DNA from: Rhynchopus sp. YZ270_cl-10
Taxonomy: Eukaryota > Euglenozoa > Diplonemea > Diplonemida > Diplonemidae
NCBI GenBank assembly: GCA_964035575.1
Contig: OZ037913.1
Location: forward strand, 868,001-932,000
Reading direction: 5' to 3'
DNA length: 64,000 bases
The first letter of the stretch is position 1, and the number at the start of each line of letters is the position of its first letter. The position numbers and the translations under genes were made by a program. The notes beneath the pieces were generated by a model. That model was not told the DNA's origin and made no database searches. It saw nothing but the letters and a program-made list of their open reading frames with translations. Shown here in pieces: positions 50,001-60,607 of this stretch.

Positions 50001-51531
50001 TACCGGGGTGCTCCCGCGTCTGGCCTGTTTGGTAAAACGGTCTGGCGTTTCGCACAACTTCTGCAACGCGAGCGCGAGCTACGCAGAGGTGATCGCCCTT
50101 CTGCAGCAACGCACCGCCACCCTTGCGACCGAGTGGCACACATCCCTCTCCGGCGCTTCTGCAGAGCTGCGCTACCATTTGACAGACCTCCGTGCAGAGG
50201 CGGCCACAGTCGAGCCTAAATGTCTCTTCGGCCTGAAGGAGCGTGTGGACAACATCTCAGGCGCAGTGTTCGACCTGGAAGACTGTGTCGTCAAAGGGCA
50301 CCACCACGACGTCGCCACCGCAGTCACCCTCCTCGAGGCCGAGGCCTGCTACTTCGGGTCCCTCAACACCGCCATCTTCCAACTCCCCACCTCCATCCTC
50401 GAGCGTCTCCAGGACAGCGAATCCTTTCTCCTCAGCCTTCTGAAGGAGTCAAGCGGGGTGGAAAGCGCATCCATCAGCCAAGACGAACTCGCCCTGGTGG
50501 GCACCCGAGGCGCTATCGAACATGCCCTTCAAATCCTCCGACTAAAACCTTCAGATGCCATTTTCCGGAACGGACCGGACACCCAAATGGCCTCTTTTGT
50601 GCCTCCTAACAGATGCTGTGGCAAGGAGGGGGACACCATCGCACTCTCCTGCGGCCATGTTGTTCACCCGGGGTGTGTTCTGCGTGACGCCGGCCTGCGG
50701 TGTTGTGTATGTAGAGCGCTGCTCCGCTTTCCCGAAATCAAACGGGTGGTGTCCCCTGCGTTGGTTCTCACTGCGATAAGCGAGCAAACCGAGCATGCTT
50801 TTGCAGAGGACAAAACGACGCAACGCTGCGCCTGCGGCATTTGGGTTGCTGTGCAGGAAAACCAGGTCAGCATCTGCACCAACTGCGCTACTGTCATTCC
50901 CCCCAGCATCCCTTCAACCGAACCCACCACCGGACACGACCCACTCAACGTTGCATGCTGGAAGTGCTGGAAGCCCCTCACCACCAACATCGCCATCAAC
51001 ACTACCCAATGCGTCTCACGCACCTTATGCGAAGAATGCGCTGCGCCAGGCGATGCGAGGCAGTTGTTATCTGCAGTGCCTCGCGACAGTCCACATATGC
51101 CGGTATGCAGGGTAGGACATCCTCTGGTACCATCTGGGAAGCAGGTGTGTTGGAAATGCAAGGCAACGTCGCGATCCTCGTTTTACTGTGAAAGGTGTTG
51201 TTACAGTGTGTGTGGGGTGTGTGCGTCTATGCAGGGTGATGTGCATATGATGTACTGTGACGAGGCGTTGCTGGCGGAGGCAGGGTTGAAGCGGAAGGTG
51301 AAAACGAATTCTTCGGGTGGCATAATGCGGCAGCATCTCAACGACTTTGCCTCTCTCGATGTGACCGGCTCCACCACCCAAACGGCCCTACACTTTCTCT
51401 TCCTCCTCTCCGAGGCGTCAGCAACGGACCTCCCCTCCCACCTCGTCCCGACCCTCAAGATTTCCAGAATGCGTGCTGGAATCATGGGAAGAGGGCTGCA
51501 TCCAGCGTTGCTTGCACAGTTTGTAGTGTAG
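47095..51531 (+). CDS. Large KH / MIB-like / degenerate RING zinc-finger protein
   Basis: A single 1478-residue exon, no named orthologue. In order: acidic disordered N terminus; basic PRKRAKSE; a Cys pair motif TCPLCDMVADERVC; a KH-like RNA-binding module at about 500-555 (LFLPKGLGSAMQGRTKDIRQ; NIDVMTSSVVLSG); an SH3-like repeat at about 683-730 (NGDRVRIKHSVVETTHRWSA; IGTVTNVTDPFVKVDFP) like those of Mind-bomb and KEG ligases; a second KH-like stretch near 1100-1150; a RING-like finger near 1175-1213 (SCGHVVHPGC and CCVCRALL, but the first Cys pair is CC, not CxxC); two C4 fingers; and a final C1/ZZ-like finger (CRVGHPL, CWKC, FYCERCCYSVCGVC) near 1338-1380. The layout suggests an RNA-binding ubiquitin ligase; ligase activity is inference. 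Confidence 0.75.
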   Translation: MWKYWSAGDAANNTSHEEHDERDAMQDHAEPSEEETCQDLMRLPPIAGEFSSRLEEWIKDQCASVGCHDVSLSINTPTSPRKTSSATPPPRKRAKSESGDCPKRTCPLCDMVADERVCPMTGTLHVFDTDVNDCRVKWNDVTGYYDRRSGACKLAQFKPVNGLIGVSGRVGLSFGPVPRSDSDGEWARCLYSVRMKTFDVSALVPPAMLSTTSLGDISLCERTTEVTVMSGNMPLASAAVAGALSKVAFFSAAPDAFDEENIPLLAAAVRARYPDTALFHSFIDGVPVFCVCGIGSAYVCAWLSSAAIVTVPSIPSCVNLAKIGELTSCGISASSSHTPDLAEVWEMHGGGDVWRRLHSADCHMIAGHMQRGTDRVVATTLAHAPGVVYRIDLLALTATPLHTGETQPLRRTGIMVPNLRLGDIVRAGDDIGPAEVVRLDGHECSLKHKNTWQEGLPVEHTQPLNVTVRREPENVRIAVFGSPQNVQRACQDITLQCTYKSNTLFLPKGLGSAMQGRTKDIRQATGVANIDVMTSSVVLSGTTSQLEDAGRMVACLLQQYLVNLQYELMKQATDGVMRRLTAIVAQVPLHAGLHDAVQHVQSFDGMKKKSHEKQLRTKLSQLKRREEMYQRESMLMFTGLDDYASVIKGIVSSAVSASPNWDTGYLMLGLSPNAEVEVNIDSGRLRNGDRVRIKHSVVETTHRWSAVQYEIGTVTNVTDPFVKVDFPSHLQMQLFISDVEPEEQSRGRVHTTGAVQVSLQDEGATIQFGKSITRWITSTFEGVGDVGRPTCVVAEFVNGRNLVRLVCPNTAQLTAVTTMPGSDASLDERLMYLAQRLVQLKWHSLCDALLATELLDVVHSTATAERAIVTLQNVSSDAELSCKDLHNLLEGLKAEASTVCDVLTKDNEVVFTDTDGDTNEIALVGPTLFYVPIGKRERTEVHSVQYDPATAELGVCLGDQTWKMRLVLSTGVLPRLACLVKRSGVSHNFCNASASYAEVIALLQQRTATLATEWHTSLSGASAELRYHLTDLRAEAATVEPKCLFGLKERVDNISGAVFDLEDCVVKGHHHDVATAVTLLEAEACYFGSLNTAIFQLPTSILERLQDSESFLLSLLKESSGVESASISQDELALVGTRGAIEHALQILRLKPSDAIFRNGPDTQMASFVPPNRCCGKEGDTIALSCGHVVHPGCVLRDAGLRCCVCRALLRFPEIKRVVSPALVLTAISEQTEHAFAEDKTTQRCACGIWVAVQENQVSICTNCATVIPPSIPSTEPTTGHDPLNVACWKCWKPLTTNIAINTTQCVSRTLCEECAAPGDARQLLSAVPRDSPHMPVCRVGHPLVPSGKQVCWKCKATSRSSFYCERCCYSVCGVCASMQGDVHMMYCDEALLAEAGLKRKVKTNSSGGIMRQHLNDFASLDVTGSTTQTALHFLFLLSEASATDLPSHLVPTLKISRMRAGIMGRGLHPALLAQFVV

Positions 51532-53319
51532 GGATGAAGGGGAAGAAAAAAACCTGTCAAAAAAAGTCTCGAAAAAAAAATGGTGAAATGTGGAGGGGGG
51601 AAACTGTGGGGTGGGAGAGTGGGATGTGGGGGTGGGGTGGGCTTGCCTATTATAGGTTTTTTTTTGTTTTTTTTTTTGAAAAAAAAATGTTGGAATAGTG
51701 TAGTTGCCATATTGTGCAAGCTCCACTGTCTTTTTTTGTGTGCATGTTGAATGATGGTTGAAAAGCATAGCAGGATAGCAGGATAAGGGGAGGAGGAGCT
51801 TCTCAGGGGGGGGAAGTGCATGTTTTTTTTTTTTTTGTTTTATATATCTTGCAAGAAAAACCCCAGTAACACTCTGGGGTTCGATAACCCACGGAGCGTC
51901 AGTTGTCTTTCTAAAAAGGGTCGTTTTCTGAGCTGATACAGAGGTCTTGATGTAAGACGTTGGACCCACAGCCAACGCTATGACATGCCACTTTAACTAT
52001 TCTAGCCTTCAGGTGATTGCTGTGCAGCACCCATTTTTGTTTATCCAGAATCAGCAGAAAAATTGTACTCATGTATGGATGTTTTTGATGCTAAAAAACA
52101 GCAACTCAGAAGAGGGACAAAAAAAAACTACAAAAAAGTGCATCACGTTTTCTTTTAAAAGAGTATGTACACTGTGTAATGGTCTCTCCTTGAGCAATTT
52201 AAAAAAAAAGGGAAAAAATGCTGTATAGATAAATTGCTTACAATGCCGCTACAGGCGTTGTATTTTAAAGAGAGATATTTTGGCAATAATTTGGTTTTTT
52301 TGTCAAAATCTACAAAAAAATAAAGAAGGAAAAAGGTGATATGTGTAACAGTGGTGCGGCCTTGGCTTGCTCCACCCTGTTCACACCATTCCACACAAAG
52401 CTGCATTTTTTTTTCAAAAAAAATTTTTAAGGGGGCTTTCCTCACTTCTAAGTGCTTATGGTCGCACCACGAAGGAAAGTAGATATTCCAAACGCAGCTA
52501 ACATGATATACCCTGGAGCGTGCAAAGCAAAACACCCGTTTTATGAGAGCCATCGTCCCAGTGACAGTTTGACGTCTTTTTTTTTTGTTCACGATCTAAG
52601 CGGGAGGATATTTTTCTTTCAATGTATGGTATTCAACCATGTTCTGTGAAAAGGGGGTCAGTGGATTGTGTTCCCATCGCAAAAAATAACCCCCCCTCCC
52701 ATCTATGTGCAAGGATGTTTCAGATGAGATATGATCGAGAAAATAACCCCTTTTTTTACAACCGCAAAAAAAATGAAAAGTTTGCCTTTTTTTTTTCTAG
52801 CTTACCCCCCCTTCGTAAAACTGTACCGGCCGTTATGTGGTCTAAAACTCATTAAAAAAAAGCAAAACAGAAACAGTTCCCCCCCCTACCCCCCACAGCA
52901 GTGAAAAAGCCGGGTCCCTGGGTCCTGGTCCCGGGTCCCCGAGTCTTATGATCTGCTGTGCCTCCTCCTCCCCCTCCCCCCCGGACGAACAAACCTTCAA
53001 TTTGTGCCCAGAAATGTTATAAATAAAGTCTTCTCCTCATCTCTTCCCCTAGTCTAGGCTAGTGGGGGGATTTTTTTTGAATATACAGCAAATCTATGCC
53101 TTTCTCCAACCCTTCCCCCCATCTTCCTCTCATCCTACACAACGCACACAGCCCCCCCCCCCCTTTTTTTTTTACACTAAATCACAAAGGGGTTTTCTTT
53201 GTGTGATCCGTGGGGGCTGCCCTATACCCTAGCCTTCTCTTCTTTTGTCCTTTTTAAATTTGGGCCTTTCTTGCAAACATTTCTTGACATTTTTTTTTTT
53301 TGGGTGTTTTTTTTGAAGT
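51532..53319. other. Intergenic region with a family B hairpin
   Basis: No gene. Family B copy 3 at 51868-51925. A GGGTCC-rich palindromic patch lies at about 52911-52945 (GGGTCCTGGTCCCGGGTCCC). Many homopolymer runs. Confidence 0.55.
51868..51925 (+). repeat. Hairpin family B, copy 3
   Basis: ACACTCTGGGGTT-CGAT-AACCCACGGAGCGT: inner stem GGGTT/AACCC, then TG/CG, then ACACTC/GAGCGT with one mismatch. Compare ACACTGCGAGGGTT at 20373. Confidence 0.7.
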
Positions 53320-56300
53320 ATGGAAGATGGAAAGCAGCAGTCTGCATTGTTGCAGCAGCTCGCTGAAAAGGACAATGAACTTGAGAAGCTAAAGGAGGAG
53401 CTTCTCCGTCTTAAGGCAGGCTCCTCTGCATCTGCCGCACCTGAACCTGTCGCACCCCCGGCTGCTTCTCCGGATTCCTCAGATGTGTCGCGACAAGCCT
53501 CAAACGGGATTGCTCCTGTCCAACCCAAAAAGATGTCCGTCAAAATCCCGTACGAATGTATCACAACCAAATCACCTGACGGAAAAGAATCCTGGCCGAA
53601 TGTGAACAGGGTGACCCCCCCTGCAGACTTTGCAGAGCGGTTCTCCGACATGGTTAAGGTCGGCTGCTATTGCTGGAGGATTGTTGACAAGATCCGATTC
53701 TCGTCAAAAGGGGATCGCAAGCAGGAGAGAGTTCTTGCGATTACTGCACAATTTCTTTTTGTATGCGACCTGCAAGCAAACATCAACAGGGTACTGCGGT
53801 GTGTTGATGTCGAGCGTATTGTTGTACAGGAAACCGATGACAGTACTTTTGTAGTGTTCAAACCATATGCGCAATGTGAAGAGCATTCAATCATGTTGGA
53901 GCTGCGCCCTGATTCACGTAACCCAAGCAACAAACCGTTGCAGCCGATCTTTGCCTTAAACTATACCCGCAAGCCGCGGACAAAGAACGACGTTGAGGTT
54001 ATCCGTGTTGCGCCGACAACAGATTTGAAGCGCCACCCGACAACAGGGAATTTCAACAAGCCAAACGGCTACCTTTCACCGCACCTGAAGATCCAGAAGT
54101 GGAGGGAGACAGGGAAGTGGCCGTGTGGGTCGACCTCGATTCTCCCGACGGCACGCAGCATGTCTGGTGCGCATAAGTTGCGTCCTAAGGTGGAGGGTGA
54201 AGCTGTGCAGCGTCGTCGCGACCTGGTCACCTTCAGAACCGATGATGGGTCCGAAATATCGCTCAAAATTGTCGGCGGAAAGCTGCTCTGGCTTGTGGAC
54301 GGGAATGTCAGAGGGGAGGCGATCACAGAGCTGCGCTTCAGCGACAACATCCTTGAGGGGCGCTCTGCGGATGAGACGCACACTGCGACAGTGCAGACAC
54401 CGGAGCCAGGGCCGAAGCGTGATGCGCTGCTGCGTGACATGGCGGTGCTGTCTGCGAAGAGCAAGGTCGCGACGTCAGGTCTTCCGGTTCCCATGCGCAG
54501 GATGGGTGCTGGTACCCGGACGATCGACCCGGACCTCAAGCCTGTGGCGGGTAAGGTGACGCCAAAGGTCATCCCCGTGCCCAGCCCAAAGCAGTCCCCC
54601 TCGCCGCAGTCCACACCAATCACATCGTCGCTGCCCGTCGTCCAGCCCCCAATCAGCACCTCGCCAGTGCAGCCGGTGACCGCCCCGTCCCCAATGATCT
54701 CGACCTCGCCGATCATCTCAACGTCGCCAGTTGTGTCGACGTCGCCAATCATCTCCACGTCCCCGCAAGTGTCCACGTCGCCCGTCACAGCAACGTCGCC
54801 GCCTATCGCGACGCCGCCACCACAGCCCCCCATGAGCACAACCCCAGACGCGCCCATCGTTAAGGTATGTTGTTTTGTTGACAAACCAGGCTGTGCGCTA
54901 ACTTTTCGGAAAATTGTCCGAAAAAATGGACATCGGGTCCAAAAAAAGCGTACCCCAAAATCCTGGCTGTGGGGATATACGGAAAAATGGACAAAATTTT
55001 AGTGAATTAAATTTGTACAGAATATGAACCCATACTCGTGTTTTTTACAGGAAATCCGGTTTATGGACACCGAAGGCGACACAAGCATGCTGCGTCTCTC
55101 GAGCGAGGACAAGCTGGAGTGGTGGGCGAACGAGGTGATGGAGATCCCTGCGTGCAGTGTGCTTAAGTATGTCCACCCCGCTCGTTGACAAAACTGTTAA
55201 CCATTCTCACTTCAGGTACCACGACGAAACGCTGACCTCGGGACCCGTGTCTGCCCGCATCGTGCAGCCAACAGGCAACGTCAGGAAGGAGATGCTTATG
55301 AACCTTGCCTTGATGGCGGCAAGTGCGAACCCGAAAGTGAAGGTGGCGGGGCTTCCGCTTGTGAAGGGGTCGCTGGCTGCGGGCCAGCACGACTACGTGA
55401 CGGCGACAGTGGACTTCATGCGCAACAACGGCAACAACGCAAACAGCGTGGAGACACGCAGCGACAGGAGTGGCAGCATGATGAGCGGGTCCACGTCGTA
55501 CGCGCACAACCCCTACGCTACAGACGAGGACGCATCTTCCCTCTGCTCGTCGTTCACGTCCGCATCCTCGCACGCAGGTGTGCGCTGCAGCCCCGACATC
55601 CGCTCGCAGGGCAGCAATGCAAGCCTCGACTACCCGCAGATGTACTACCCACCCCACGTGCCGCCGTCGCCCTGTCCGTCCACGCACAGCGACTTCACCG
55701 ACTCAAGCCGTCCTACACTGCTGTCGTCGTTGGCAGACGGCGCCAACCTTGCATGGCGGCAAGGCAGCCAGGTGTGCAGTGACGCGTGCAGCGAGTCCTC
55801 TGTTAACGAGGACCAGCGGCACCTGTCGATTTCGTGCAGCACATCCCCGGGCATGACGTACGCGCAGCAGCAGCCTGTCTCGCCTGGTGCTCCGTCGCTG
55901 CAGAACTCGCAGCATTCGCAGGGGGGACCTCCGCTGGGCCCTCCGGTCATTCATGGACAGCAGCAGCAGCAGCAGCAACCACCACCACAGCAACAGCAGC
56001 AGCATGTTGACGCTACGCAGATGCAGCAGCAACCTCCGCAACCACAGCACCCCCCACAGCAGCAGCACCTGCAGCAACAGCAGGCACCCGCACAGCCACC
56101 GGTGCACCAACACCAGCAGCATCAGCATCAACATCACCAACAGCAGGCGCAGCTCCCGACGTCCCCGATCCAAGCCCAGCCGCAGTCACAGAGCCCTCCA
56201 CCTCACGTGCAGCAGCCAACGCAGCCACAGCCACCGTCGGAGCAGTCGACACCACAGCACCACCCACAGCAGCCGCAGCAGCCCACACCCCAGGCTCTCC

Positions 56301-57491
56301 CGCAGAGCCACTCACAGCAGCAGCAGGCCCACCACCAGCAGCACCAGCAACAGGCACAGGCACAGGCACAGGCACAAGCACATTCACCCCCACCGACTGG
56401 ACACATGCAACCCATCAACCTGGCCATGCCACAGGGCCAGTTGCAGCACCATGTTGACGCTGCACAGATGCAGCAGATGCAGCAGCTTCAGATGCAGCAG
56501 CAGTACATGGCCCAGCAGGCCCAGGCCCAAGCACAGGCACAGGCGCAGGCACAGCAGCCTTCTGTGCAGATCGGCCACCAGCAAATGGGGCAGCAGCAGC
56601 AGATGAACTTCATCCAGATGCCAGGCATGCCTATGAACGGCATGATGGGCTTCAACGGCATGCCGCAGGTGGGCATGCCCACACCACAGGTCAGCATCGG
56701 CGGGCCTATGCTCCCTAACATGACACCCAAGGTCGGCAACGCAGGTGGGGACGTGCTCAGCAAGCAGCACGATTATCTTGCACGCCTTCACAAGCTTCTA
56801 AAGGAGGACGACGACAGCCAGCACAACGAGCAGTGCATGCGCGTATGCAACACAACCCATTCCCCCTCCCCCTCTCCCCCCCCTCCCCATCCCCATCCCC
56901 CCTCTCCCTCACCCCTTCTCACGAACTGATTATCTCAACACTCTCTCTGTCTCTTTTTCCACAGCTTGCGGTACTCTTCAAACACGGTCGCCGCGGGGAG
57001 TACGCCTCCAAACTGGGAGTCAAAACCGGGAACCACGTGATTGTGCAGCATCCTGATGGATTGGATATTGCGCTTGTTGTGAGCATGCGCCAAGGGGGTA
57101 GGGTGGGTGATAAGTGGCGTGTCCGGCGTATTGCGTCTGAAGAGGACATTGTGATGTGGAAGGCGCTCGTAAAGGAGGAGAACATCGCACTGCAGGTGAT
57201 GGCGCAGTTCGTCCAGAAGAACCGTATCCCGATTATTTTGCATAGGGCAGAGTACCAGATCGACAAGAAGAAGATCACTTTCCACTTCTCAAGCGAGGTA
57301 TGGCCGTTTTATTTCTTTTTGTCAACACACCACAACACACACACAACCAGGTGACCCACCCAGACTTCGCAACATTTGTGCAACATGCACACTCCCGCTT
57401 TGGCTGCAGAATTTGGATGAACAACTGCAAACCCAAGGTAGGGGAACGTGGTGACCTGATCGACCTGGAGTCGAACCCATGCCCAGAATGA
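53320..57491 (+). CDS. PSP1-domain protein with PH-like N terminus and poly-Q region
   Basis: Five exons, 53320-54864, 55051-55166, 55216-56842, 56965-57297 and 57351-57491, join in phase to 1253 residues. A short N-terminal coiled coil (LAEKDNELEKLKEELLRLK) is followed by a PH/TH1-like stretch near 105-200 (QERVLAITAQFLFVCDLQAN), a Pro-rich segment with eight or so STSP repeats (about 440-510), a Gln/Pro/His-rich low-complexity region in exon 3, and a C-terminal PSP1 domain from about 1097 (GDYV-type core HVIVQHPDGLDIALVV; EYQIDKKKITFHFSSE; CRIWMNNC). PSP1 domains occur in bacterial and protist RNA-associated proteins and in yeast Psp1; poly-Q plus PSP1 suggests an RNA-granule protein, which is inference. 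The last exon may continue past CKPK, where GTAGGG could be a donor. Confidence 0.82.
55960..56620 (+). repeat. CAG/CAA-rich (poly-Gln) low-complexity coding repeat
   Basis: Imperfect CAG/CAA/CAC tracts inside exon 3 of the PSP1 gene, encoding Gln with Pro, His and Ala, including a CAGGCA run near 56350 and 56520. Confidence 0.9.
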
Positions 57492-58315
57492 AATGCAAAA
57501 AAAAAAAAAAAAAGGCACAAAACCCACCGATACGTCTCTTCGACACCTCTACCATCAGAGGCCTTAACATGAGAGCGAAAAACTGAACATTGCATACTGC
57601 GCTACACTAATCCAAAGAGATTGTCAAAAAAGAGGGCAGGTCTATGTGTATATTATTTGGGGAATAATTTGGGTCATTTGCTCTGAAGGGGATGTGTGTT
57701 TATTTCTGTTCTCGTTTTTTTTTTCCGCCCCCCCATAGTTGTCTCTCCAGCCCCCATCCGCTGTTTTTTTCCCCTTTTCCGGTTCCCCTTCCAACTGCGC
57801 TATATCATGCTGGTATATTTTGTTCCCCAAATTCGAAGGTAAGGCGGGCGTTTCATCCTTAAAAAAAACCTTTTTTTTCTCTTTTTTCAATATCCTTCGA
57901 AAACACAAAAAGGGGAGTTTTTTTTTTGAATGTGCGTGCATTTTTTCATTTAGGTTCACCTTTACAATTTTTTTTTCTTGATGTATGTGCACAGACAAAA
58001 TACCTTTTTTTTTTTTTTTTGAAAATTGTGCAAATTTTCTCCCCCCTCACCCACCCACCCCCACTTTAGCAACAACTGACACAACAGCGCTCCCCCCCCC
58101 CCTCCCATTTTGGGGTTTTCCCAAAAAAAAAAAAAAAACAGATAGAGTTACCTGCAAATGCCCCTTGATCTTTTTTTTTTTGTGAAAACGCCCATATTCT
58201 GTATCTAAGTCGTCCGGTCTTTAGTTTCGCTATTTTTTTTCTTTTTCTTCGATATGGAAAAATATAGGAATATAAGGGGCGCAAACGACGTTTACATTAT
58301 ATGTGTGCATTTCTA

Positions 58316-58368
58316 CAAGGTGACTAAGCACGAGAGGCTTAGGATCATCTTATAAACTTTTCTTTCTT
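58316..58368 (+). repeat. Hairpin family A, best-preserved copy
   Basis: AAGGTGACTAAGC-ACGAGAG-GCTTAGGATCATCTT, then ATAAACTTTTCTTTC. All 13 base pairs form (one G-U) around a two-base bulge. A CT-rich tract to ACCCGTAG (58380) follows. Confidence 0.9.
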
Positions 58369-59330
58369 TTTTAACCCGTAGAATGCAAGAGAAAAATGCT
58401 TCGTAACAGAGTGCATTTTTTCTTCGCATTTGTCAACTTCGCTCTCTCTTTTTTTTTTTTTTTTTTTTGGCAGTTGAAGGGAAGGATATATAGAGGCCCA
58501 CAGTGGTACTGCTGTTGCTACGACTGCTGCTGCCCTCAAATGATAGAACGGAGTTTTTGTTAGGGAGAGAAATGTACCACCCCCCCCTCATTTTCTTTCT
58601 TCCAATTTTCTCTTCCCCCCTTTTTTTTGAATTTTTCTCAAAAAAAAACTATTGGCGTGACAATCAGCCCCAACGGAAAAAAGAGTAAAAAAAAATGCAG
58701 GACTTGGACAACCGTATGGGAGTGGGTTGTTGGTTTGTTTTGAGCCATTCTTCATACCTTCCTCTCTTTAACTATCGCTCAAAAAAAGCTATATTAAATG
58801 TCGGTACTACTTCATTTGCCGCGTGAACTCTTATAGATCCCTACGCATGAAGCCGAAGCAGGTTAAGAAATACCTTTTTTTTTTCAGAGATGGAAAAAAG
58901 GGGGTAAATCTTAGCCTTTTCTTCCGATATAACTATACACAACAAAAAAGACATTGTCCAGATAATATTCCGCCTCTTGTTGTTTTTTTTTAAAGATAGA
59001 GTGTTTCCCTCGCGTTATTTTTACCTCCTCCCTTCACCCCACATCTTTTTTTTTGTGCATTTGACACTCCCTCCGTCACCTCGCGGTGATCGTACAGTGT
59101 TAAATTAACTTTATTAGGGTGTATTGTGTGGAGGGTGGTGGTGCGCAGTGCTAGCTTTTTTGAATTTGTTCATTTTTCATTGAATGGCTTAGTTAAGCAG
59201 ATGAGCATTCATCTGATTAAACTTTTTTCATTTTTTTTTGTGATTTGACAAATAAAAAGAAAGCTACGCTGAAATGGATTAAACAGCGTCGCAGATGACG
59301 TCTGGCCAAAAAAAAAGAGATTTGTTTTTA

Positions 59331-59400
59331 AAGGTGACTAAACAATGAGAGATGCTTAGGTTCATCTTATAAACCTTTCTTTTTTCTTGGTTCTGCAGAT
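59331..59400 (+). repeat. Hairpin family A, copy with splice-like tail
   Basis: AAGGTGACTAAAC-AATGAGAGAT-GCTTAGGTTCATCTT, ATAAACC and a pyrimidine tract ending TTGGTTCTGCAG at 59398, a strong 3' splice-site shape although no coding exon follows. Confidence 0.75.
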
Positions 59401-59435
59401 AAACAATTTCAAATTCATGGTGCTTTCGGAAGTCG

Positions 59436-59545
59436 GTCAACGACCTGTCAGCGACGTGTCACGACCTGTCGGTGACCTGTCAATATCAGGGGGGGTGTGT
59501 ATAGAGTCCCTGTGTCAGCGACCTGTCAATATCGACCCCTCCCGG
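59436..59545. repeat. GACCTGTC short tandem repeats
   Basis: CGACCTGTCAGCGACGTGTC, ACGACCTGTCGGTGACCTGTC, then a later GCGACCTGTCAATATCG. Units of about 10-12 bp, irregular; CTGTCAATATC occurs twice. Confidence 0.7.
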
Positions 59546-60549
59546 AGCACCAATTCAAGAAAAAATAATATACACACAAAGATACAGTTCCCCAGGTCTC
59601 TCTCTTGCAGAACGGCAATAGCTGCGACTATTTGAAGATGTGTCCTTCAAGTTTGCTCTTCTTTTTTGAATCAAATCAGAAATTGTAAACCCGGATCTGG
59701 GGGATTGAGAGAGTTTTTTTTTTAAGGGAAAAAGAAGGCTTCCCCCCTTTTCCCTCCTAAGATAGAAACAAGAGATACATTCCTCCCATTTTTTTAAAAA
59801 AAACTCTAGGTTTAACAAACCAGAACGCCTTGTAGTGCATATTTGCCCGAGGTGAAAACTATTTTTCATTTTTTTTTTTTGGTTTTTCTATTTTTATTTT
59901 TATTTTTCAAACAATACACCTATAAATGACCTTGGAAGGAGGGTACTCCCAACACTAACTACGATAAATTTATGATATTAATTATTGAAATTATTTTTCT
60001 GTTGATGTGTGTACACAGAGGTACATTCATCTTTCAATTTCCCCCCCTTTTTTCCCCCTCCTCTCCCCCACCCCTCCACCTTTTCCGTCAGTTTTTAGTT
60101 GTTGAAAATGGGTATACCGGGGGTTCCTTTTTTTGATTTGTGAGCTTCTTTCCTGAAACTTTTTTTTTTTTGTTGGTGTTATACTCTCGTTTGCGTTTCC
60201 CTGGGCTAAAACTGAGTGGATATCACATGAGGGAGGGGAAAAAAAAAAGTGAACTGACTCACACGGTAAATATTCGAAAAAAATAAGGGTAAAAAAAAAA
60301 GGTCTCCTTCCACACAATATTCCTTCCCGCCCTGCAACAAGGCCACCCCCGCCCCCTTTTTTATTTGATTTTGTCAGAAAACTGACGTGACAACAAAAAA
60401 AAAAAAAAAAAAAAATACCGGAGAAAATTGGCAATTTGCGCAGGTTGTGTGGAGGGGAGGGGGGAGTACATTTGCAGCAAAAAAATATTGTGAAAAAACG
60501 TAGCAAAACAGTCAATTCTTAAAAAAAAATTGCAAACCCGCAAAAAAAA

Positions 60550-60607
60550 ATATAGTGGAGTTCATCCTCGGGTGGCTACACTAATACAACCAAGTTTTCA
60601 AAAAAAA
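60550..60607 (+). repeat. Hairpin family C, copy 3
   Basis: ATATAGTGGAG, TT, CATC-CTCG-GGTG, GCTACACTAATACAACCAAG, TTTTC and A's. Outer stem TAGTG/CACTA, inner stem CATC/GGTG. Confidence 0.8.
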
